This document shows positions 1 to 5,644 of a stretch of DNA of 9,380 nucleotides, piece by piece. The notes beneath the pieces were generated by a model. The model did no database searches and was not told the DNA's origin. It saw only the letters and a program-made list of their open reading frames with translations. Where the stretch lies: contig JAMOSM010000110.1 in assembly GCA_027063075.1 (NCBI GenBank), positions 1-9,380 of the forward strand, written 5' to 3'. Position 1 is the stretch's first letter. Each line of letters starts with the position of its first letter. The stretch is from Nautiliaceae bacterium (GTDB lineage Bacteria > Campylobacterota > Campylobacteria > Campylobacterales > Nautiliaceae). A program made the translations under genes and the position numbers.

Positions 1-24
1 CTTTTCTTTATCACTCATTAAAGA

Positions 25-35
25 GGGTCAGTCCC
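25..35. repeat. Short imperfect palindrome GGGTCAGTCCC
   Basis: GGG and CCC flank a 5-nt centre (TCAGT). This is the only GC-rich block in the first 60 bases, which are otherwise A/T. It resembles from memory the GGGACTGTCCC-like motifs often found beside IS200-like REP-associated tyrosine transposase genes, but no transposase is visible in the window. Function is not established. Confidence 0.3.
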
Positions 36-45
36 GTTTTCTGAA

Positions 46-77
46 ATAAAAAAAAAGAAAAAATTAAAGAGACTTTA
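46..77 (-). terminator. Weak terminator-like hairpin at the end of yqeY
   Basis: Read on the minus strand, TAAAG-TCT-CTTTA forms a 5-bp stem with a 3-nt loop (65-77). It overlaps the yqeY stop codon and is followed by long T runs broken by a single C (about 48-63). The position fits the end of a long minus-strand operon. The stem is short and AT-rich, so this may be only a weak intrinsic terminator. Confidence 0.35.
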
Positions 78-456
78 TAAGTTTACTTGCTAAACCTAAA
101 TCAACATCACCTCTTTGTTTTAATCTTTTCATAATCTCACCCATATTTTTCCCGCCTATTTCATCAATAATCTCTTTTATAATTTTTAAAGTCTCTTCCT
201 CGCTTAGCATTTTTGGCAAGAAACTCTCATATATCTCAAGCTCTTTTTTTGCTTCTTCCATTCCCGCATCAATTGACTCTTTTGCCATTTTAGAAAGTTT
301 TTTTGCAGCTTCTGCAATTATTTTTTCATCAACATCAACACCTTTTTCTTTTGCAATTTTTTGAGCCGTATCTACAAGCATCATAAGTGCGTTTGCTTTT
401 GTTTTATCCTCTTTTTTTGCTTTCATCATCATTTTTTTAAGTTCAAGTATTGTCAT
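64..456 (-). CDS. yqeY: GatB/YqeY domain-containing protein
   Basis: A 130-residue, highly charged and mostly helical protein of the YqeY family. This family is related to the C-terminal tRNA-binding tail domain of GatB, the amidotransferase subunit that acts on misacylated Glu-tRNA(Gln)/Asp-tRNA(Asn). The stand-alone protein's own role is not well defined. Visible family features are the N-terminal region with Ala/Met-rich helices (residues 20-60), the 'YESFLPKMLSEEE' segment near residue 76, and the C-terminal 'MGEIMKRLKQRGDVDLGLAS' block (about 105-124). The family is usually near 145-150 aa, so this copy is slightly short at the N terminus. The ATG at 456 has an excellent AGGAGG ribosome-binding site 6-7 nt upstream. 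It follows mnmE by 15 nt and is probably the last gene of the operon. Cytoplasmic; no signal peptide or membrane segment. Confidence 0.88.
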   Translation of the reverse strand: MTILELKKMMMKAKKEDKTKANALMMLVDTAQKIAKEKGVDVDEKIIAEAAKKLSKMAKESIDAGMEEAKKELEIYESFLPKMLSEEETLKIIKEIIDEIGGKNMGEIMKRLKQRGDVDLGLASKLIKSL

Positions 457-471
457 TTTTTCCTCCTTTAT

Positions 472-1803
472 TTATTTTCCGACACAAAAGCTTCTAAACA
501 TCCTATCAAGCATTTCATCATACTCAAAAGGCTTTGTAATTTCACTTATTGCCTTTATTGCATCTTGAATTTGATAACTGAAAAGCTCAAGTTCGCCTGT
601 AGCTAAAAACTCCCTTGCTTCTTTAATTGCATTTAGTGCTTTTTCAACCGCATTTATCTGACGAGTAGATATTAAAATATGCTCATCTTCACCGCTATAG
701 CTATCAAGCAGTTCTTTAAGCGCTTCTATCAGAGGCTTTATATCCTTTTTAGCCGAGATTTTTACCACTTTAAAATCTTTAAATTTCTCAAGGTCTATTT
801 TAACACCTTTATCAATTTTATTTATAACAACTATTACATCTTTATTAGCATTTTTAATAAGTTCAAGTATCTCTTCATCTTCTTTACTAAACTCATTCGC
901 ATCAAAAACAGCTAATACCATATCAGCTTCTTCTATAGCTTTTTTGCTTCTCTCAACACCTATTTTTTCAATTTCATCTTTTGCAGCCCTTATACCGGCA
1001 GTATCAATTATTCTTATTAAATGAGAACCTATTTGAATATCCTCTTCAATGGTATCACGTGTTGTTCCTGCAATGTCACTGACAATTGCCCTTTGTTTGT
1101 TAAGCAGTGCATTTAAAATAGAGCTTTTACCCACATTCGGCTTTCCTACAATTGCAACTTTATACCCGCTAAGCATTCCTTCTCTTCTTTTTGAAACCTC
1201 TAATGTATGGTTTAAAATCTCTTCAAGTTTATTTAATCTCTTTTCAATATCTTTGCCAAGTGTCTGTGGTAAATCCTCTTCGGCATAATCAATAAAAACT
1301 TCGCTATAAGCCATTATTTCAATGAGTCTATTTCTTATATCCTCCACAAACTTCGCTAAATCCCCTTCAAGTTGACGGGAAAGCAGCTTTGCACCCTCAC
1401 GTGAGCGTGTTTCAATAAGTTTTGCAATGGCTTCTGCCTGCGAGGCATCAATTTTACCGTTTAAAAAAGCACGTTTGCTAAATTCTCCCGGAAGTGCAAG
1501 CCTCACACCATGCTTTAAAATCTCTTCTAAAATCATCCTGCTTACAACCACACCCCCGTGACACTGAAACTCAACAATATCTTCACCTGTAAAAGAATTA
1601 GGAGCTTTAAAATAAATAACTATTGCAATATCTATAAGTTCATTATTGCTGTCATAAACCTTGCAAAGTTTTGCTACGCGAGGCGGAAAATCATCTTTTT
1701 TTGTAAGTTCTTTAGCAACTTCAAGCGCCTTGTCTCCGCTAACCCTAACAATTGAAATAGCCCCAACCCCGTTAGGAGTCGCTATTGCCGCTATTGTCTC
1801 CAT
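472..1803 (-). CDS. mnmE: tRNA uridine-5-carboxymethylaminomethyl modification GTPase MnmE
   Basis: MnmE (TrmE) works with MnmG to install the (carboxymethyl)aminomethyl group at C5 of the wobble uridine of certain tRNAs. Counting 443 aa from the chosen ATG, the N-terminal folate-binding domain contains 'RAFLNGKIDASQAEAI' (about 111-126). A Ras-like G domain sits in the helical domain: P-loop GKPNVGKS (220-227), TTRDT (247-251), DTAG (267-270) and NKID (328-331). The C terminus is FCVGK, carrying the conserved near-terminal cysteine (FCIGK in E. coli). All key motifs are intact. The open frame continues to a TTG at 1815, but the ATG at 1803 has GGAG exactly 6 nt upstream and gives the usual 'ETIAAIATP' N terminus, so it is preferred. 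The start overlaps jag by 32 nt. MnmG is not in the window. Confidence 0.97.
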   Translation of the reverse strand: METIAAIATPNGVGAISIVRVSGDKALEVAKELTKKDDFPPRVAKLCKVYDSNNELIDIAIVIYFKAPNSFTGEDIVEFQCHGGVVVSRMILEEILKHGVRLALPGEFSKRAFLNGKIDASQAEAIAKLIETRSREGAKLLSRQLEGDLAKFVEDIRNRLIEIMAYSEVFIDYAEEDLPQTLGKDIEKRLNKLEEILNHTLEVSKRREGMLSGYKVAIVGKPNVGKSSILNALLNKQRAIVSDIAGTTRDTIEEDIQIGSHLIRIIDTAGIRAAKDEIEKIGVERSKKAIEEADMVLAVFDANEFSKEDEEILELIKNANKDVIVVINKIDKGVKIDLEKFKDFKVVKISAKKDIKPLIEALKELLDSYSGEDEHILISTRQINAVEKALNAIKEAREFLATGELELFSYQIQDAIKAISEITKPFEYDEMLDRMFRSFCVGK

Positions 1804-2437
1804 GTCTATCTCCAATTACTACATACTTTCCATCTCCTCTATCTCTTAAAGCAACATATTTATCAGGAAATGCTTCTCTTAATATCTCAAGTGCTAAAAA
1901 TGCCAAAATTCCGTCAAATGATTTTGTTTTTCCAAAACCTTTTTCTTTTACTTTTTGTATAAAAGGAGCTAAAAATTCCCTAAGCATAGCTTCTTGGTTT
2001 TTTAAAAATTCGGCAATTTCAAGTCTTACTTTAAATCCATATTTCTGATTTATCCAGCTATAAAGCATATAGTTTAAAGCATTGTATCTATATCCCTCTT
2101 TTCCTATAAGTAGTGCCGCATCAGCTCCGTCTATTTTAATAAAAACAGTCTCTTCATCATATTTTTTTACCTCAAAATTATCTATATCAAAACAACTTTT
2201 TTCAAAAAGCCTTTTAAGCCCCTCTTTAATTTCTGGCAAAATATCTTCTATCTCTTTTTGAATTAATGCTTCATTTTGATGCTCATTTACTTCTATTATA
2301 GCAGGCTTTGCAAAAAGGCCAAAAAGCCCTTTGCTTGGATATTGAATTATCTTTGCATCAATATCTGCAACAGAGCAGTTAAGTTTTTCGGCAGCTTTTA
2401 AATACGCTTCATCTAATGTTTTTGCTTCAATCCTCAC
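1772..2437 (-). CDS. jag: Jag (SpoIIIJ-associated) family KH-domain RNA-binding protein
   Basis: A 221-aa cytoplasmic protein. Residues 1-50 match the Jag N-terminal domain, including the 'SKGLFGLFAKPA' loop (36-46). A KH-type RNA-binding domain follows, with the GxxG loop as IGKEG (111-115) and 'YRYNALNYMLYSWIN' after it. In Jag proteins this is normally followed by an R3H domain. Here residues 155-210 have the right place and length but lack a clear Arg-x3-His signature, so the R3H part looks degenerate. The start is GTG at 2437, overlapping the yidC TGA by 4 nt (GTGA), which suggests re-initiation coupling. Jag is encoded beside yidC in many bacteria and has been linked to RNA binding and cell-envelope control. 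The Helicobacter pylori homologue HP1451 is reported to bind and inhibit the VirB11-type ATPase HP0525; whether that applies here is unknown. Confidence 0.9.
   Translation of the reverse strand: MRIEAKTLDEAYLKAAEKLNCSVADIDAKIIQYPSKGLFGLFAKPAIIEVNEHQNEALIQKEIEDILPEIKEGLKRLFEKSCFDIDNFEVKKYDEETVFIKIDGADAALLIGKEGYRYNALNYMLYSWINQKYGFKVRLEIAEFLKNQEAMLREFLAPFIQKVKEKGFGKTKSFDGILAFLALEILREAFPDKYVALRDRGDGKYVVIGDRHGDNSGNSDS
1810..1813 (-). promoter_or_regulatory. Ribosome-binding site that decides the mnmE start
   Basis: GGAG on the minus strand lies 6 nt before the ATG at 1803 and sits inside the 3' end of jag. The competing TTG codon at 1815 overlaps this element and has no ribosome-binding site of its own. 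Confidence 0.65.
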
Positions 2438-3954
2438 TTTTTAGCCTTCATTAAAGCTTTTTTACTTTCCATTAATTTATTTATAATCCATTGTTGAAGG
2501 ATTGAAAGAATATTGTTTGTTGTCCAATATAAAACAAGCCCTGCAGGAAATGTCGCCATCATAATTGTAAATATAACCGGCAGGAATTTAAATATTTTCT
2601 CTTGCATAGGGTCTTGGAAATTTGTAGGTGTTAGTTTTTGATGAATATACATTGTAATACCCATCAACACCGGTAAAATAAAATATGGATCCATTTCGCT
2701 TAAATCTTTAATCCATAAAAACTCAGCACCTTTTAGCTCAATTGAATATAATAAAAGTTTGTAAATTCCATAAAAAATAGGAATTTGAAGAAGAAGAGGC
2801 AAACATCCCCCAAGCGGATTTGCACCGTGTTCTTTATAAAGTTTCATCATATGCATTTGAAGTTTTTGAGGGTCTTTTTTGTATCTTTCCTGAATTTCTT
2901 TCATTTTAGGGGCAAGCTCTTTTAGCTTATACATACTCACCATACCCTTGAATGTAAGAGGAAACAGTACAAGTCTTACTAAAATCACAAGTAAGATAAT
3001 AGCAACTCCCCAATTACCTGAAATTTTATAAAGCCAGTCAAGTACAAAGAAAAGATTTCTTGCAAAAAATGTACCAATCCCATACTGAACAACATCAACA
3101 AGCTCAGGGTCGATTGATTTTAATGTATCTACATATTTTGGACCTATATACCCTGTTAAATTAAGATTTTCATCAGATTTTATAAAAAGAGTAGGATTTT
3201 TTTCATTATCCGGAACTACTACAGCATTAAAAGGTTTTTTTGAAAACAAAAGAGTTGTATAATATCTGTCAAACCCGGCTGTGATAATTGCACTCTTTAT
3301 TGTTTCAGGTTCTGCATCACCGTCTTCAATAATCTCAAGAGTACCGTCAGATTTTTTAATTAAAGCCCCGTGAATAGTAAGCTGGTCAATTGCAACTGCT
3401 GGTCTGTATCCAGGGGAAATAAAATAAATTTCACTTTTAGAAAGCTCTATTTTTAAATCATATCTTCCATTTGGATAAAAAGTTACTATTTTTTTAACGA
3501 TAACTTCTCCTAAATCTTGTGTTATAGTCAATGTTTGAGGTTTATTGTCTAATTTAATATAATTTTTATCAACCCTTACATCTGTTAAAAACGCTTTTTT
3601 GTTTAAGTTTTCATTTTTAAATCTAATCTCAAGGGGTTTTGGAAGTTTTTGAGGAATAAGCTCAAGGTGTTTTCCGTTTTCATTGAACTTGTTTTGTTTT
3701 AAAATAAAACTGCTAATTCTACCAAGAGAATCTATTTTCATTTCATAATTTTTTGCTTCTATTTTTGTCACTGTTTTTACATCAATACTCTTTTTTGCCT
3801 CTATTTTTTTAGAAGTGTTTGCAACAGGTTTGCTGTTATTAAGCTCTTTGTTTGTTGTCTGAGGAGCTAATACAAAGTAATCATATGCAAAGAAAAACAC
3901 AAAAGAAATAACGGTTGCAACTATTATTCTTCTTAAATTATCATTATTACCCAT
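2434..3954 (-). CDS. yidC: Membrane protein insertase YidC
   Basis: YidC/Oxa1-family insertase of 506 aa, which inserts and folds inner-membrane proteins with or without SecYEG. TM1 lies at about residues 9-28. A large periplasmic domain spans about 30-300, as in Gram-negative YidC. The conserved five-helix core starts near 303. The groove arginine is R327 in 'VILVRLVLFPLTF', equivalent to E. coli R366. The cytoplasmic coiled hairpin (about 343-375) holds 'MKEIQERYKKDPQKLQ'. The loop before TM3 has 'GANPLGGCLPLLLQIPIF' (377-394), and 'FPAGLVLYWTTNNILSILQQ' (469-488) is the C-terminal family signature. The C-terminal tail is Lys-rich, fitting ribosome contact. The start overlaps yidD by 8 nt with no strong ribosome-binding site, so translational coupling is likely. 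Full length and intact. Confidence 0.98.
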   Translation of the reverse strand: MGNNDNLRRIIVATVISFVFFFAYDYFVLAPQTTNKELNNSKPVANTSKKIEAKKSIDVKTVTKIEAKNYEMKIDSLGRISSFILKQNKFNENGKHLELIPQKLPKPLEIRFKNENLNKKAFLTDVRVDKNYIKLDNKPQTLTITQDLGEVIVKKIVTFYPNGRYDLKIELSKSEIYFISPGYRPAVAIDQLTIHGALIKKSDGTLEIIEDGDAEPETIKSAIITAGFDRYYTTLLFSKKPFNAVVVPDNEKNPTLFIKSDENLNLTGYIGPKYVDTLKSIDPELVDVVQYGIGTFFARNLFFVLDWLYKISGNWGVAIILLVILVRLVLFPLTFKGMVSMYKLKELAPKMKEIQERYKKDPQKLQMHMMKLYKEHGANPLGGCLPLLLQIPIFYGIYKLLLYSIELKGAEFLWIKDLSEMDPYFILPVLMGITMYIHQKLTPTNFQDPMQEKIFKFLPVIFTIMMATFPAGLVLYWTTNNILSILQQWIINKLMESKKALMKAKK

Positions 3955-4264
3955 TTTCTGCCTTTATTACTATAAATTTATTGTCTGTTATCGGAACAAG
4001 CCAGTAATTGACTCTTTTTTTCACCCCATATACAGCATTAATATTTTTTTTTATTACGGGATAATCTATTCCGCCCTTAAAAAGCTGATTACATCTTAAA
4101 ATTCTAAGTAAAACCTTTATAAACGCTTTAAAAAAATTATCATTTTCAAATTCCCACAATGCATATGTACTACAAGTAGGATAATATCTGCATTTACTGC
4201 CAAATACAGGACTTATATATTTATAAAGAGTTATAAATTTTATTGCTAATTTTTTTAAAGTCAT
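3947..4264 (-). CDS. yidD: Membrane protein insertion efficiency factor YidD
   Basis: A small membrane-associated protein that helps YidC-dependent insertion. The family core is clear: an amphipathic Lys-rich N terminus, '[22 protein letters not shown]' (with the conserved YPTCS), then 'LRCNQLFKGGIDYPV'. It is 105 aa from the ATG at 4264. Most YidD proteins are about 70-85 aa; here a C-terminal tail of about 35 residues ('NYWLVPITDNKFIVIKAENG') follows the core. I recall a similar tail in the Helicobacter homologue. A TTG at 4279 would add five residues, but it has no ribosome-binding site and the ATG fits the family N terminus. The start overlaps rnpA by 44 nt and the end overlaps yidC by 8 nt. 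Confidence 0.93.
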   Translation of the reverse strand: MTLKKLAIKFITLYKYISPVFGSKCRYYPTCSTYALWEFENDNFFKAFIKVLLRILRCNQLFKGGIDYPVIKKNINAVYGVKKRVNYWLVPITDNKFIVIKAENG

Positions 4265-4529
4265 TCTTAAGCATTTCAAAATCTATCTGTGATATATCGC
4301 TTTTTGCAATAATTACAAACTGTCCTTTTAACAGATAAAGACGGGACAGATGCCTTATTCTACGTTTAATTTTATTTCTTATTACAGCTTTTTTCGAAAT
4401 TTTTTTAGAAACCACAGCTGCTATTTTAAGAGTATCGGAAGAAAGAAAAAAAATAGTAAAATATTTAGAATAAAACTTTCTTCCCTTTTGATATATATTC
4501 TTTATTTCCTTAGAAGTTAAACCGCTAAT
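4221..4529 (-). CDS. rnpA: Ribonuclease P protein component, apparent ATT start
   Basis: RnpA is the small basic protein that binds RNase P RNA and helps 5' maturation of tRNA precursors. The signature '[20 protein letters not shown]' (about residues 39-58) is the conserved RNR motif helix. The frame upstream encodes the family N-terminal part ('[20 protein letters not shown]'), which aligns with the 'EEFSSVYKVGKKW' region I recall for C. jejuni RnpA. That part cannot start at ATG, GTG or TTG: the first is GTG at 4415, which would delete the first 38 residues, and an in-frame TAG lies at 4536-4538. The best start is ATT at 4529, with AAAGG 9 nt upstream, giving 102 aa, close to the usual length of about 105-115. 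It overlaps the rpmH 3' end by 13 nt. An alternative is -1 frameshifting from rpmH. Identity is strong; the exact start is uncertain. Confidence 0.85.
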   Translation of the reverse strand: MSGLTSKEIKNIYQKGRKFYSKYFTIFFLSSDTLKIAAVVSKKISKKAVIRNKIKRRIRHLSRLYLLKGQFVIIAKSDISQIDFEMLKNDFKKISNKIYNSL

Positions 4530-4651
4530 CTTTTTCTACCTTTAGCTCTTCTTCTTGCAAGAACTTTTCTTCCGTTTTTAGTTTTCATTCTGCTTCTAAA
4601 TCCGTGAGTTCTCTTTCTTCTGATTCTGCTTGGTTGATATGTTCTTTTCAT
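4517..4651 (-). CDS. rpmH: 50S ribosomal protein L34
   Basis: A complete 44-residue L34, translated directly from the minus strand. It begins [20 protein letters not shown] and ends [12 protein letters not shown] before TAA. This is the expected length and the highly basic composition of the family. L34 is a late-assembling component of the large ribosomal subunit. The ATG at 4651 has AAGGAG 5 nt upstream. It is the first gene of the rpmH-rnpA-yidD-yidC-jag-mnmE cluster, which lies near the replication origin in many bacteria; no dnaA is visible here. Its last 13 nt overlap the start of rnpA in another frame. Confidence 0.97.
   Translation of the reverse strand: MKRTYQPSRIRRKRTHGFRSRMKTKNGRKVLARRRAKGRKRLAV
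4539..4543 (-). promoter_or_regulatory. Candidate ribosome-binding site for the rnpA ATT start
   Basis: AAAGG on the minus strand lies inside the rpmH coding region, 9 nt before the ATT at 4529. It is the only Shine-Dalgarno-like element suitably placed for an N-terminally complete RnpA. Confidence 0.4.
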
Positions 4652-4670
4652 TCACGCTCCTTTTAAAATT

Positions 4671-4699
4671 TTAGTTTGAAATTTTACTAAAAAAACTAA
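4671..4699. repeat. AT-only inverted repeat between hpf and rpmH
   Basis: Perfect 7-nt arms TTAGTTT (4671-4677) and AAACTAA (4693-4699) flank a 15-nt AT-rich centre that contains a second small inverted repeat. It overlaps the hpf stop codon. Neither strand has a proper T tract after it, so it is not a standard terminator. In this AT-rich background it may be chance or part of the rpmH leader or promoter. Confidence 0.3.
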
Positions 4700-5196
4700 T
4701 ATAATCCAAGCTTACCGTCTTTTCTTCTGTAAATTACTCTTTTTTCACCGCTTAAATCCCTAAAAACCATAAAATAAAGTCCTGAATTTTTAAACTCTTC
4801 TACAGCCTCATCAATTGAGATGGGTTTTTCAACATCTAAAGGCATTTGAACAATCTCATCTACTTCCTCTTCAACTATTAACTCTTCAATTCTGTCTTTT
4901 TTATGATGAGAAGTTTTTTTGTCATGATATCTTCTTAATAATTTTTCAAGTTTATCTTTTGCTTTATCAAGGGCTGCATACATATCCTTATCTTTATAAT
5001 GAACAACCGCAGTCCCTTTTTCAGGAATATTCATAATAATTTCAACTGTAAAAAAATCTCTTTTATCTTTTTCAACTGTAACAACTGAATGCATAATGCC
5101 AAGATTATATTTTTCAACCTCTTCAACAACTCTTCTTATATGCTCTTTCATAGGTTCAGTTAAAGCTACACTTCTTCCAACTACAGTTACGTTCAT
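4696..5196 (-). CDS. hpf: Ribosome hibernation-promoting factor, long form (HPF/RaiA family)
   Basis: A 166-aa protein. Residues 1-95 form the S30AE domain that binds in the 30S decoding region ('MNVTVVGRSVALTEPMKEHI' start; 'MYAALDKAKDKLEKLLRRYH' about 77-96). A charged, acidic linker (about 97-122) follows. Residues 123-166 are the C-terminal dimerisation domain, with 'SIDEAVEEF', 'FMVFRD' and 'VIYRRKDGKLGLY'. This two-domain layout marks the long HPF type, which joins 70S ribosomes into 100S dimers by itself in starved or stationary cells. The ATG at 5196 has GGAG 4 nt upstream. The gene sits between the pseudopilin and rpmH clusters with a TATAAT of its own upstream, so it is probably transcribed independently, although read-through from the pseudopilin genes is possible. 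Confidence 0.95.
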   Translation of the reverse strand: MNVTVVGRSVALTEPMKEHIRRVVEEVEKYNLGIMHSVVTVEKDKRDFFTVEIIMNIPEKGTAVVHYKDKDMYAALDKAKDKLEKLLRRYHDKKTSHHKKDRIEELIVEEEVDEIVQMPLDVEKPISIDEAVEEFKNSGLYFMVFRDLSGEKRVIYRRKDGKLGLY

Positions 5197-5224
5197 ATCA
5201 CTCCTTTAAAACAAATTTCTCTCT

Positions 5225-5230
5225 ATTATA
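5225..5230 (-). promoter_or_regulatory. -10 element (TATAAT) before hpf
   Basis: A perfect TATAAT on the minus strand lies about 29 nt before the hpf ATG, inside the short gap after the last pseudopilin gene. No clear -35 hexamer is seen, which is common for sigma-70 promoters in this phylum. Transcription would start near 5218 and give a leader of about 22 nt that includes the ribosome-binding site. Confidence 0.5.
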
Positions 5231-5239
5231 TCCTATATA

Positions 5240-5644
5240 TCAAGGGTTTTGAAGAGAAACATGAACTTTTCTTATATGAAAAGCGGGATTTGTTGATTTT
5301 ACACTCACATAAACTAAAACACTCATATTAGTATCATTAGTATTTATATTAGAACAATCACTCCCACTACATCCTACTACAAAATAATGAAACTTTGTGT
5401 GAACTTTAAAGCCGGGATATGTCATATTAATTTCATTAATCCTCCCTGCCGAATAATCGTGTCCCTGAAGAGCCATAATTGCAAATTCTGTAGCCGAACG
5501 AAGCACTAATTCAGCTTTTGTGTCTAAAAAACTACGTGTGGTATGCTTTACAGAAGAGGTACTAAATGTCATAATCATAGTGCCTATAGTTGCTACAACC
5601 ATAAGAAAAATTATAGTATAAAGTAATGAAAATCCTTTTTTCAA
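5240..5644 (-). CDS. Minor pseudopilin lacking Glu5 (PilX/GspK-like N terminus)
   Basis: A 134-aa protein with a class III (type IV prepilin-like) signal: MKKG followed by FSLLYTIIFLMVVATIGTM, a hydrophobic helix to about residue 27. Prepilin peptidase would cut after Gly4. The mature residue 5, almost always Glu in pilins, is Tyr here. Absence of Glu5 is typical of tip-type minor pilins such as GspK. A helix 'KAELVLRSATEFAIMAL' (43-59) resembles the amphipathic helix of PilX/GspK proteins. C92 and C97 (CSGSDC) could form a disulphide. The start is TTG at 5644 with AAGGTGG 4 nt upstream, and it overlaps the previous gene's stop by 4 nt (TTGA). It is the last of three pseudopilin genes. Its role is probably priming or capping a short pseudopilus; which system is not shown by the sequence. 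Confidence 0.75.
   Translation of the reverse strand: MKKGFSLLYTIIFLMVVATIGTMIMTFSTSSVKHTTRSFLDTKAELVLRSATEFAIMALQGHDYSAGRINEINMTYPGFKVHTKFHYFVVGCSGSDCSNINTNDTNMSVLVYVSVKSTNPAFHIRKVHVSLQNP

Noticed and set aside
1..18. Start of a further minus-strand gene (ATG at 16-18, MSDKEK...)
   Set aside because: Only six codons are visible, with no ribosome-binding site; there is not enough to call a gene.
361..606. Plus-strand open frames such as 361-606, 679-915, 1049-1288, 1558-1755, 1661-1849, 1785-2048, 4815-5036 and 5769-5963
   Set aside because: All lie antisense to well-identified genes, have Phe/Ser/Tyr/Leu-rich shadow composition, and match no family I recognise.
1804..1815. TTG start of mnmE at 1815
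   Set aside because: The TTG overlaps the GGAG that serves the ATG at 1803, and the ATG gives the usual family N terminus.
4265..4279. TTG start of yidD at 4279
   Set aside because: No ribosome-binding site precedes it, and the ATG at 4264 matches the YidD family N terminus.
4652..4695. Transcription terminator between hpf and rpmH
   Set aside because: The inverted repeat is AT-only and not followed by a T tract in the direction of transcription.
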